Source of the DNA: Dyella humicola
GTDB lineage: Bacteria; Pseudomonadota; Gammaproteobacteria; Xanthomonadales; Rhodanobacteraceae
Direction: 5' to 3'
Length of the DNA stretch: 64,000 nt
Assembly (NCBI RefSeq): GCF_026283945.1
Contig: NZ_JAPDPC010000001.1
Span: 2,418,001 to 2,482,000 of the forward strand
The notes beneath the pieces were generated by a model. That model was given only the letters and a program-made list of their open reading frames with translations. It did not search any database and had not been told where the DNA came from. The number at the start of each line of letters is the position of its first letter. The stretch's first letter is position 1. Positions 17,894 through 26,372 of this stretch are shown one piece after another. Made by a program: the position numbers and the translations under genes.

Positions 17894-20443
17894 ATGCATC
17901 GTCGCCATTCGATCTTCCTGCTGGCTCTCCTGTCGTGCATGGGCACGGCGCAGGCCGCACGCGAGCCTGTGCTCAAGCAGATCGACCTGCCGCACAGCTA
18001 CTACTGGCGCGAGCTGTACCTGCCCCAGGTCACCACCGGCCCCGGCTCGGTGAGCTTCCTGCCCGACGGCGATGCGCTGATCTACAGCATGGCTGGCTCG
18101 CTGTGGCGGCAACGCATCGATGGCGACACCGCCACCGAACTGACCCACGCCGCGCACGCCTACGACGACCAGCCCGATGCGGCGCGCGACGGCCGCAGCG
18201 TAGTCTTCGCCCGCTACGACGGCAACGCCATCGAACTGTGGCGACTGGACCTGGTGAGTGGCAGCGAGAAACCACTCACTACGGGTGGGGCGGTCAACGT
18301 CGAGCCACGCTTGTCGCCCGACGGGCGACAGCTGGCCTGGGTGTCGACGCAGGGTACCGGCCATTTCAACCTGTTTGTCGCCGACATCGACGCGTCCGGC
18401 TTGCGCCACGTGCGCAACCTGCTCGGCGAGCGCAAGAGCACGCTGGACCGTTACTACTATTCGGCCTTCGATCACGCGATCAATCCTTCGTGGTCACCTG
18501 ATGGCAAGACGCTTTATGTCGTCAGCAATCCGGAAATCGCCTGGGGCACGGGTGACCTTTGGGCGGTGCCAGTCGCCGATCCAGCACAACGCAGGAAAGT
18601 CCTCAGCGAGGAGACCAACTGGAATGCACGGCCGGAGCTCGCGCCCGATGGCAAGCGGCTGCTCTACGCGAGCTATCGCGGCCGGCAGTGGCAGCAACTC
18701 TGGCTCACCACGCCGGGTGGCGCTGCGCCCTTGCCGTTGACGTTCGGCGATTTCGACCGCCGCAACGCACGCTGGTCGCCCGACGGCCGACGCATCGCCT
18801 ACATCGATAACCAGTCGGGCAATACCTCGCTACAGGTCATGGACACGCTGGGCGGCGCCTCGCACGCGATCGTTCCCACCACTCGGCAGTACAAGATGCC
18901 GATGGCGCGCCTGGTGCTCGATATCGTGGACGAACATGGCGAGCGCACACCGGCGCGTGTCGCCGTACTGGGCAACGATGCGCGTGCCTATGCGCCCCGC
19001 GACGCCTGGATGCATGCCGACGACGGCTTTGACCGCAAGCTACAGGCCACCGAGACGCATTACTTCCATTGCGCCTCGCCCTGCGCACTCGACGTACCCG
19101 CGGGACAGGTGCAGCTATGGGTGCAGCATGGCTTCGTCTATTCACCATGGCGAAAGACGCTGCAGGCGCCAGCAGGTCGCACGACATCGCTGCGCGCTGC
19201 ACTGCAGGCACAGCCCCTGCCTGCCACGTTCGGCGACTGGATCAGCGCCGACCTGCATATCCACATGAACTACGGCGGCCACTACCGCAACACGCCGGCC
19301 AACCTTGCCCAGCAGGCGCGCGCGGAGGACCTGGACCTCGCCTATGACCTGGTGGTCAACAAGGAAGAACGGGTGCCCGATATCGCGTCGTTCCGCACCG
19401 ACGCCGATCCGGCCAGCACGCCACGCAGCCTGGTCCAGCACGGCCAGGAATTTCACACCAGCTTTTGGGGACATCTGGGCCTGCTGCATCTGGGCGACCA
19501 CTTCCTGACGCCGGATTTTTCCGCCTACCGGCATACCGCGTTCGCCAGTCCCTACCCCACCAATGGCGCGATCGCCGATCTGGCCCACGCCCAGGGCGGA
19601 GTCGTCGGCTACGTGCATCCGTTCGACACCTTGCCCGACCCCGTGCACGACGCCGTGCTCAGCGACGAACTTCCCGCCGATGTGATCGAGCACAAGGTCG
19701 ACTACATCGAGGTGATGGGCTTCTCCGATCACCAGGCCACGGCGCAAGTGTGGTATCGCCTGCTCAACCTGGGCTTCCACCTGTCTACCGGCGCGGGTAC
19801 TGACGCCATGGCCAACTACGCCTCGTTGCGCGGTCCGGTGGGACTTAACCGTGTGTTTCTGGATACCGGCGGCAAGCGCGACGTCGACTCGGCCATGGCC
19901 GCACTGAAGGCCGGCCACGGCTTCGCCAGCAACGGCCCGCTACTTGGACTGCTGCTCGATGAGGGAAAACCTGGCGACACGCTCGGGACAACCGGCCGCC
20001 ATCACTATCGCGTGGCCTTGCGCTCGCCGGTGGCAGTCGAACATCTGGAACTGATCCACAACGGCAAGGTGGTGAAGACCTTCGCGCTGACGGGAGATCA
20101 TCGGCAGTTCGACGCTGCCGGCGACCTTGATCTCGACGGCGGCTGGGTGTTGCTGCGCGCGTGGAACGACCACGCCGATCCACAGGTGCTCGACTTGTAT
20201 CCCTACGCCACCACCAACCCCGTGTGGCTGGGCGAGCATGTGTTGGCGCCAAGCGCACGCGACGACGCGGCCTGGTTCGCCAGCTGGTTGTCTCGCACCA
20301 TCGAGGCGGCCGCTGCACGCGACGACTACAACACGCCCGAGGAGAAGCGCACGACGCTCGACTATCTCAGTCAGGCGCGCGATGCGTATCGCTCCCTGGC
20401 AGGCGGCGAAGCTTCCACCCGATCCGTGCAAGGCACCCCATGA
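17894..20443 (+). CDS. secreted TolB-propeller / CehA-McbA-type metallohydrolase fusion
   Basis: 849 aa. Signal peptide ends GTAQA (about residue 22). The first 350 residues form a TolB-like beta-propeller with repeated WSPDG-type blades (LSPDGRQLAW, WSPDGKTLYV, LAPDGKRLLY, WSPDGRRIAY). From about residue 450 a PHP/amidohydrolase-like domain begins at DLHIHMNYGG, with later candidate metal sites in GHLGLLHLGD, GYVHPFD and GAGTDAMANY, as in CehA/McbA carbamate hydrolases. It starts 4 bp after the aminotransferase stop and overlaps the S9 gene by ATGA. Probable role: periplasmic hydrolysis of an amide, ester or carbamate of the locus substrate. Substrate unknown. Confidence 0.85.
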   Translation: MHRRHSIFLLALLSCMGTAQAAREPVLKQIDLPHSYYWRELYLPQVTTGPGSVSFLPDGDALIYSMAGSLWRQRIDGDTATELTHAAHAYDDQPDAARDGRSVVFARYDGNAIELWRLDLVSGSEKPLTTGGAVNVEPRLSPDGRQLAWVSTQGTGHFNLFVADIDASGLRHVRNLLGERKSTLDRYYYSAFDHAINPSWSPDGKTLYVVSNPEIAWGTGDLWAVPVADPAQRRKVLSEETNWNARPELAPDGKRLLYASYRGRQWQQLWLTTPGGAAPLPLTFGDFDRRNARWSPDGRRIAYIDNQSGNTSLQVMDTLGGASHAIVPTTRQYKMPMARLVLDIVDEHGERTPARVAVLGNDARAYAPRDAWMHADDGFDRKLQATETHYFHCASPCALDVPAGQVQLWVQHGFVYSPWRKTLQAPAGRTTSLRAALQAQPLPATFGDWISADLHIHMNYGGHYRNTPANLAQQARAEDLDLAYDLVVNKEERVPDIASFRTDADPASTPRSLVQHGQEFHTSFWGHLGLLHLGDHFLTPDFSAYRHTAFASPYPTNGAIADLAHAQGGVVGYVHPFDTLPDPVHDAVLSDELPADVIEHKVDYIEVMGFSDHQATAQVWYRLLNLGFHLSTGAGTDAMANYASLRGPVGLNRVFLDTGGKRDVDSAMAALKAGHGFASNGPLLGLLLDEGKPGDTLGTTGRHHYRVALRSPVAVEHLELIHNGKVVKTFALTGDHRQFDAAGDLDLDGGWVLLRAWNDHADPQVLDLYPYATTNPVWLGEHVLAPSARDDAAWFASWLSRTIEAAAARDDYNTPEEKRTTLDYLSQARDAYRSLAGGEASTRSVQGTP

Positions 20444-22476
20444 AGCGATTCTCGACTCAGGTCATGTCCCTGCTGGTGCTGCTCGGCAGCGCCACTTTCG
20501 TGCATGCCGACGATACGCGCTTCACCGCGGCTGACATCAACCGACTCGCCGACGTTGGCGAGCCGGCGTTGTCGCGTGACGGCCAATTCATCGTCTATAC
20601 CGTCACCACCGCCAACCCCGACCGCGATCAAGCGCAGTCGGACCTGTGGCGCGTGCGCTACGACGGCAGCGCGGGCATCCAGCTTACCCGCACGCCCGAC
20701 AGCAATGAGTCGCGGCCGCAATGGTCGGAGGATGGCAAGTTCATAGCCTTCCTGTCCGACCGCAAGCTGGACGGCAACGCCACTGACGACGACACGAAAA
20801 CGCAGGTGTGGATGATGCCCGCCGATGGCGGCGAAGCGCGCCGGCTCACCGACATGCCCAGCGGCGTGGAGGACTTCGTGCTTGCGCCGGACGGCAGGCA
20901 GCTCGCCGTGATCGCATTCGACTCCGAGCGCCCGGCCGACGCAAAGAAGCCGAAGAACCCGCCGCCGATCGTCACCGACCGTTTCCAGTTCAAGGACGAC
21001 GACGACGGCTGGCTCAACCACCGCCACAAGCACCTCTACGTCGTCGACATCGGCAGCGGCAAAGCCAGCCTGCTTACCACGGGCAAGCATGACGAAATGC
21101 TGCCGGCGTGGTCGCCCGACGGCAAGCTGATCGCCTATGTCACCAAGCGCGGCGACGATCCCGATCGTCACCTGAACTTCGACATCTATGTGATCGCACC
21201 GCAGGTCGGCGCCAAGGAACGCCAACTCACCACGTTCCCGGGTTCCGACCTCGATCCCTACTGGGAAACGCGCCCGGCATGGAGCCCCGACAGCAGCCAC
21301 ATCGCCTACCTGCAAAGCGACGAAGACCGCTGGATTTACTACGCCCCCTGGCAACTTGCCGTAGTCGACGTGGCCACCGGCAAGGCCAGGCTGCCGGCGC
21401 CGATCGACCGCTGCTTTACCAAGCCGCGCTGGTCACCGGATGGGCGCAGCGTGTATGCGCTGGTCGAACAGGCCGAAGTCACCCACCTGTCGCGCATCGA
21501 CCTGGCCACGGGCAAGGTCACGGCACTGACCCATGGCGATCGCTTCGATTCCGATCTGGACGTCTCCGCCAACGGCCGCATCGTGGTGCTTGGCGCGGAC
21601 GACAGGCACCCCGCTGAGCTGGCCGCCGTCGAACACGACACCCTGCGCGCCCTCAGCGATCACAACGGCTGGTTGGGTGACAAGCGCCTCGCAGCCGCCG
21701 AGACTGTGCACTTCAACAGCGCCGACGGCACCGCGCTCGACGCCCTGCTGACCAAACCGCTCGACTACGTGCCTGGCCATCGCTATCCCACCATCGTGCG
21801 CGTGCACGGCGGCCCGGTGTACCAGTTCAGCCACGAATTCATGCCCGACTGGCAGGTCTACGCCGCCCATGGCTATGCCGTGCTCGCCGTGAATCCTCGT
21901 GGCAGCTCCGGCCGCGGCTTCGAATTTTCCAAGGCCATCTACGCCGACTGGGGCAACAAGGACGCACAGGACGTGCTGGCCGGCGTCGATCACGCGGTAC
22001 AACTTGGTGTTGCCGATGCGGAGCATCTGGGCGTCGGTGGCTGGAGTTACGGCGCGATCCTCACCGATGAGCTGATCGCGCGCGACACACGCTTCAAGGC
22101 CGCCATCGCCGGTGCGGGATCCGGCAACATGTATGGCATGTACGGCGACGACGAATATTCGCGCGAGTACGAGCTCGAACTTGGTACGCCGTGGGACCAC
22201 CGCGCCACCTGGGACCGCGCCAGTTACCCGTTCCTGCATGCCAACCAGATCAAGACGCCGACGCTGTTCCAGTGCGGCGAGCGCGACTTCAACGTGCCGT
22301 GCATCGGCGCCGAGCAGATGTACCAGGCCCTGCGCTCACTGCGTCTTCCCACCGAACTGGTGGTCTATCCGGGCCAGCATCACGGCCTCACCGTGCCCAG
22401 TTATTTGCGCGACCGCATGGAGCGCAACCTGGCCTGGTACGACCGCTTCCTCAAGCGCGCGGGCGACGCGCCATGA
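20440..22476 (+). CDS. secreted S9 (prolyl-oligopeptidase-family) peptidase
   Basis: 678-aa serine peptidase. Signal peptide ends ATFVHA. The N-terminal propeller has blades WSEDGKFIAF, WSPDGKLIAY, WSPDSSHIAY and WSPDGRSVYA. The C-terminal alpha/beta-hydrolase domain carries VRVHGGPVYQ, the nucleophile in GGWSYGA (Ser near 536), Asp in CGERDFN (near 616) and His in GQHHGL (near 647), the acylaminoacyl-peptidase/S9C arrangement. The ATG at 20440 overlaps the preceding stop by 4 bp; a longer in-frame upstream extension is rejected because this ATG begins the signal peptide. It likely processes peptides taken up by the TonB receptor. Confidence 0.9.
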   Translation: MKRFSTQVMSLLVLLGSATFVHADDTRFTAADINRLADVGEPALSRDGQFIVYTVTTANPDRDQAQSDLWRVRYDGSAGIQLTRTPDSNESRPQWSEDGKFIAFLSDRKLDGNATDDDTKTQVWMMPADGGEARRLTDMPSGVEDFVLAPDGRQLAVIAFDSERPADAKKPKNPPPIVTDRFQFKDDDDGWLNHRHKHLYVVDIGSGKASLLTTGKHDEMLPAWSPDGKLIAYVTKRGDDPDRHLNFDIYVIAPQVGAKERQLTTFPGSDLDPYWETRPAWSPDSSHIAYLQSDEDRWIYYAPWQLAVVDVATGKARLPAPIDRCFTKPRWSPDGRSVYALVEQAEVTHLSRIDLATGKVTALTHGDRFDSDLDVSANGRIVVLGADDRHPAELAAVEHDTLRALSDHNGWLGDKRLAAAETVHFNSADGTALDALLTKPLDYVPGHRYPTIVRVHGGPVYQFSHEFMPDWQVYAAHGYAVLAVNPRGSSGRGFEFSKAIYADWGNKDAQDVLAGVDHAVQLGVADAEHLGVGGWSYGAILTDELIARDTRFKAAIAGAGSGNMYGMYGDDEYSREYELELGTPWDHRATWDRASYPFLHANQIKTPTLFQCGERDFNVPCIGAEQMYQALRSLRLPTELVVYPGQHHGLTVPSYLRDRMERNLAWYDRFLKRAGDAP

Positions 22477-22539
22477 ACCGTGTAGTCTCCGTCGAACAGG
22501 CCTTGCGGCCACCAGTCCCAGCCGAGAGTGAAACCACGC

Positions 22540-23610
22540 ATGCCAGCTGACACCACCATCACCAGCCTCGATCACGCCCGCGCCCTGTCGCCTCGCTATT
22601 ACTTCGGCGACAACATGCTGACGATGGAGCAGCGCGCGGTATTCGCGCGCAGCTGGCAGCTGGTGGCGCACCAGGGTCTGCTGGCCGAGCCGGGCGATCA
22701 CGTGGTCGAACACGTGGGTGGCGTGCCGGTGCTGCTGGTGCGCGGCCAGGATGGCGTGCTGCGTGCCTTTCCCAACGTCTGCCGCCACCGTGCCGGGCCA
22801 CTGGCCTTGTGCAACGGCAAGGGCGCGCGCTCACTGCACTGCAAGTACCACGGCTGGACCTACACGCTGGAAGGCCAGCTGCGCGTCGCGCCCGAGATGC
22901 AGAGCGCCTGCGATTTCCGCGTCGAGGACATTCGCTTGCCACCGTTGCGCGTGCACGAGTGGCAGGGCCTGGTATTCGTGGCGCTGGACCCTTCCGTGCC
23001 TCCGTTCGAGGAAGTGTATGCGGATATCGCCGAACGCATCGCTCCGATCGACCTGTCCGCCATGCGCTACCTGCGCCGCGACAGCTACGACATCGAGTGC
23101 AACTGGAAGGTCTACATCGACAACTTCCTGGAGGGCTATCACCTGCCCCACGTGCACCCGGGCCTGTCGAGGGTGCTCGATTACCGCGTCTACGACACGG
23201 AGTTGTTCCCCTGGTACTCGCTGCAGTCCTCGCCGCTGCGCAACAGCGCGGACATCTATGGCGATGGCCAGGCGTTCTATTACTTCATCTATCCCAATGT
23301 GATGCTCAACATCATGCCGGGTCGGCTGCAGACCAACCGCATCCTGCCGCTGGGGCCGGGGCGCTGCCGCGTGGAATTCGACTACTACTACGCGCAGGAC
23401 GATGCCGCACAGGCGCGCATCGCGGCCGACCAGAGTTTCAGCGACGAAGTGCAGCAAGAAGACATCGACATCTGCGAGGCCGTGCAGAAGGGGCTGGCTT
23501 CCGGTTACTACGAGCCAGGAAGGCTGTGCCCCAGGCGCGAAGGCGGCGTCTGGCATTTCCACAACTTATTGCGCACGGCCTACGCCCGTGACGCGGGAGA
23601 TTCTGCATGA
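22540..23610 (+). CDS. Rieske non-heme iron oxygenase alpha subunit (quaternary-ammonium-type)
   Basis: About 356 aa. The Rieske [2Fe-2S] motif is C-R-H near 81-83 and C-K-Y-H near 100-103. The mononuclear iron site is in DNFLEGYHLPHVH (His near 201 and 206), close in pattern to choline monooxygenase, glycine-betaine and carnitine oxygenases (NWKVYIDNFLEGYH). Such enzymes hydroxylate an N-methyl or adjacent carbon, or an aromatic ring, using electrons from a reductase; none is encoded nearby. Start: ATG 22540 with GAGAGTG upstream; a GTG at 22528 is the alternative. It overlaps the amidohydrolase by ATGA. It suggests the substrate is N-methylated or needs a hydroxylation. Exact reaction unknown. 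Confidence 0.85.
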   Translation: MPADTTITSLDHARALSPRYYFGDNMLTMEQRAVFARSWQLVAHQGLLAEPGDHVVEHVGGVPVLLVRGQDGVLRAFPNVCRHRAGPLALCNGKGARSLHCKYHGWTYTLEGQLRVAPEMQSACDFRVEDIRLPPLRVHEWQGLVFVALDPSVPPFEEVYADIAERIAPIDLSAMRYLRRDSYDIECNWKVYIDNFLEGYHLPHVHPGLSRVLDYRVYDTELFPWYSLQSSPLRNSADIYGDGQAFYYFIYPNVMLNIMPGRLQTNRILPLGPGRCRVEFDYYYAQDDAAQARIAADQSFSDEVQQEDIDICEAVQKGLASGYYEPGRLCPRREGGVWHFHNLLRTAYARDAGDSA

Positions 23611-24905
23611 GGATGAAGCTGTCCAGCCTGTTCTGCGCCATCGTGGTGATGGCAGCCATGCCTGCCGCCGCCCAGGGCGCGGAGCGCACGGTGGTGCATG
23701 CCGGCCACCTGCTCGACGTCGACACCGGCAAGATGCTGGCCGACCAGGCCGTGACCATCCAGGCCGGTCGCGTCGTCAGCGTACAGCCGTGGTCCGCTGC
23801 CGCCGCCAGCGGCGCGAAAGTCCTCGACTGGACCGGCTACACCGTGGTGCCCGGCCTGATGGACATGCATACCCACATCGCCGATGAAACCGAGACCGCC
23901 GACCCCGGCGCGGCGTTGAAGAGCAACCCGGCACGCGATGCCTTCATCGGCGCCAAGAACGCGCATGACACCTTGCGTGCCGGCTTCACCACGGTGCGCG
24001 ACGTCGGCGTCTATCGCGGCTTTGCCGATATCGCCCTGCGCGACGCGATCAATGCGGGCGAAGTGCCGGGGCCGCGGATGTTCGTGGCGGGCGCCTATAT
24101 CACCATCCCGGGCGGCGGTGGCGAGATCACCGGCTTGCCACCTGGCACGGAAGTGCCGATGGAGTTTCGCCGCGGCGTCTCCAAAGGCGTCGACGACGTG
24201 CGCCGGCATGTCGACATCATCCTCGACCATGGCGCCGACCTGATCAAGGTCATCGCCACCGGCGCGGTACTCACCGACGGCACCGAGCCGGGGCAATCGG
24301 AGTACACCGAAGCGGAGATCCACGCCGCCGTGGAAGAGGCCGCCAAGCGCGGCAAGTTCGTGGCCGCGCACGCTCATGGCGCCGAAGGCATCAAGCGCGC
24401 GGTGCGCGCGGGCGTGCGCTCGATCGAGCATGGCTCGTTGATCGACGATGAAGGCATCGCGCTGATGAAACAGCACGGCACCTGGCTGGTAGCCGACGTC
24501 TACAACGGCGACTACATCGACAGTGTCGGTCGAAGCGAGGGCTGGTCCGCCGAGAAGCTGCGCAAGAACATCGAAACCACCGACGCCCAGCGCGAGGGTT
24601 TCCGCAAGGCGGTCAAGGCCGGCGTGCACATTGCGTTTGGCACGGACGCGGGGGTCTATCCGCATGGTGACAACGCGCGCCAGTTCGCGTACATGGTTCG
24701 TTACGGGATGACGCCGCTACAGGCGATCCGCGCGGCCACCATCGATGCAGCTCGCCTGCTGGGCAAGGAGAAGGAACTGGGCTCGATCGCACCCAACAAG
24801 GCCGCCGACCTGGTGGCCGTGGCCTGCGATCCGCTGCAAAACGTCGAGTGCCTGCGCAAGGTGCAAGGCGTGGTCAAGGACGGCCAGCCAGTTTCCCTCG
24901 ACTAA
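23607..24905 (+). CDS. secreted amidohydrolase, Xaa-Lys/Arg ("prolidase"-annotated) dipeptidase type
   Basis: 432-aa amidohydrolase-superfamily enzyme with a signal peptide ending PAAAQG. Binuclear metal ligands are visible: HTH at 88-90 (DMHTHI), Lys214 in DLIKVIATG (carbamylated lysine), His255/257 in AAHAHG, His275 in SIEHGS and Asp347 in FGTDAGV. This set and the context match enzymes long annotated as Xaa-Pro dipeptidases but shown, as I recall for Caulobacter Cc2672 and Sgx9260 proteins, to hydrolyse Xaa-Lys/Arg dipeptides. It overlaps the Rieske gene by 4 bp and precedes a basic-amino-acid-type permease. It probably releases a basic amino compound; the specificity is inferred. Confidence 0.87.
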   Translation: MRMKLSSLFCAIVVMAAMPAAAQGAERTVVHAGHLLDVDTGKMLADQAVTIQAGRVVSVQPWSAAAASGAKVLDWTGYTVVPGLMDMHTHIADETETADPGAALKSNPARDAFIGAKNAHDTLRAGFTTVRDVGVYRGFADIALRDAINAGEVPGPRMFVAGAYITIPGGGGEITGLPPGTEVPMEFRRGVSKGVDDVRRHVDIILDHGADLIKVIATGAVLTDGTEPGQSEYTEAEIHAAVEEAAKRGKFVAAHAHGAEGIKRAVRAGVRSIEHGSLIDDEGIALMKQHGTWLVADVYNGDYIDSVGRSEGWSAEKLRKNIETTDAQREGFRKAVKAGVHIAFGTDAGVYPHGDNARQFAYMVRYGMTPLQAIRAATIDAARLLGKEKELGSIAPNKAADLVAVACDPLQNVECLRKVQGVVKDGQPVSLD

Positions 24906-24923
24906 CCTCTCAAGAGTGCAGAC

Positions 24924-26237
24924 ATGAGCGACGGCAACAAGATCGGTTTCTGGACCTGCACGGCCCTGGTGGTAGGCAATGTCATTGGCATGGGCATCTT
25001 CATCCTGCCCGCGTCGCTCGCACCGTACGGCTTCAACGCGCTGATCGGCTGGATCGTCACCCTGGCCGGTTGCCTGGTCCTGGCGCGCGTGTTCGCGCAT
25101 CTCTCGCACGCGCTGCCAGGCGCCGACGGTCCCTACGGCTATATCCGCAGCACCTTGGGCGAGCTGCCGGCGTACATGGCACTGTGGGCGTACTGGGTGT
25201 CGTTGTGGCTTACCAATGCCGCGCTGGCCACCGGGGTCGTCGGCTATATCACCGTGGTGATGCCGGAACTGGGCAGGATTCAGCCGGCGCTGTTTGCACT
25301 GGGCCTGCTGTGGTCGTTCGTGGCCGTGAACCTGTTGGGTGTGCGCACGGGCGGTGGCGTGCAAATCGTCACCACCGTGCTGAAGCTGCTGCCCATGGTC
25401 GCCATTGCGGTGCTCGGCGGCTGGATCCTGCTGACCACGCCAGCCACCTTCGTCGCGCATCCGCCGGTGACGCCGGTGACGCTCTCCGGCGTGATGGCGG
25501 CATCCACCATCGCCCTGTATGCCATGCTCGGCATCGAATCGGCCAGCATTCCGGCAGGCCGGGTCGACAACCCGGGACGCACGATTCCGCGCGCCACCAT
25601 GGCCGGAACCGTACTGACCGCGTTGGTCTACATCGTCGTCTCCACCGTGCCGATCCTGCTGATCAAGCAATCGGAACTGGCCACCTCGGGCGCGCCGTTC
25701 GCCACGCTGATGGACCGGTATGTAGGCGCCGGCGTCGGACGCTGGCTGTCCCTGTTCGTGGTGGTCAGCGGACTCGGCGCGCTCAATGGCTGGACCCTGC
25801 TGGTGGGCGAACTCACCCGCACCATGGCCGTCAACGGCGTGCTGCCTGCCGTGTTCGCGCGCAACAATCGCCACGGTGCACCAGCCATCGCCTTGATCGT
25901 CACCGGCGTGCTCGCGTCGATCATGATCTGGATGAGCTACAGCAACTCGCTGGTGGCGGCATTCACCTTCCTCACCCGGGTGGTGACCGCCGCCAATCTG
26001 CCGCTCTATCTGTGCTGCTCCCTCGCGCTCGCCGTGCTGTGGCGTCGTGGCGCGGTCGCCCAGGTCGGACGGCGAGCACTACTGGTCGCCATCACCGGCG
26101 CGCTCTATGTGGCCTTCGCGTTCATCGGCAGCGGCGAGGAACCGTTCCTGCTCGCCCTCGCCCTGATGGCCGCGGGTCTGCCGCTCTATGCCTATATGCG
26201 CCTGCGTCGCCACACCGTCGCCCCCGTCAAGGCCTAA
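24924..26237 (+). CDS. APC-superfamily permease, AdiC/CadB/PotE-like
   Basis: 437-aa inner-membrane transporter with about 12 hydrophobic helices. TM1 carries the APC substrate motif (GNVIGMGIFILPA). The segment LGALNGWTLLVGELTRTMA...GVLPAVFARNNRHGAP parallels AdiC, CadB and PotE, which exchange basic amino acids or polyamines. A MLGIESASIPAGRVDNP block in the TM6 region also fits that group. It starts 18 bp after the amidohydrolase stop with AAGAG upstream. Likely role: bring the released basic amino compound from periplasm to cytoplasm. Whether it is a uniporter, symporter or exchanger cannot be told. Confidence 0.88.
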   Translation: MSDGNKIGFWTCTALVVGNVIGMGIFILPASLAPYGFNALIGWIVTLAGCLVLARVFAHLSHALPGADGPYGYIRSTLGELPAYMALWAYWVSLWLTNAALATGVVGYITVVMPELGRIQPALFALGLLWSFVAVNLLGVRTGGGVQIVTTVLKLLPMVAIAVLGGWILLTTPATFVAHPPVTPVTLSGVMAASTIALYAMLGIESASIPAGRVDNPGRTIPRATMAGTVLTALVYIVVSTVPILLIKQSELATSGAPFATLMDRYVGAGVGRWLSLFVVVSGLGALNGWTLLVGELTRTMAVNGVLPAVFARNNRHGAPAIALIVTGVLASIMIWMSYSNSLVAAFTFLTRVVTAANLPLYLCCSLALAVLWRRGAVAQVGRRALLVAITGALYVAFAFIGSGEEPFLLALALMAAGLPLYAYMRLRRHTVAPVKA

Positions 26238-26372
26238 GGAGCGGGCCTGTTTGGCAGCCTTCCTGCGTCATCGCTCGGGCATGTATCGACATACACTCAT
26301 ACGTTCTTCATCGTCGGTCGCACCAACAGATTCAGGCGCGACCCACGTGCAGCTATCGAACAGGTTCTAACC

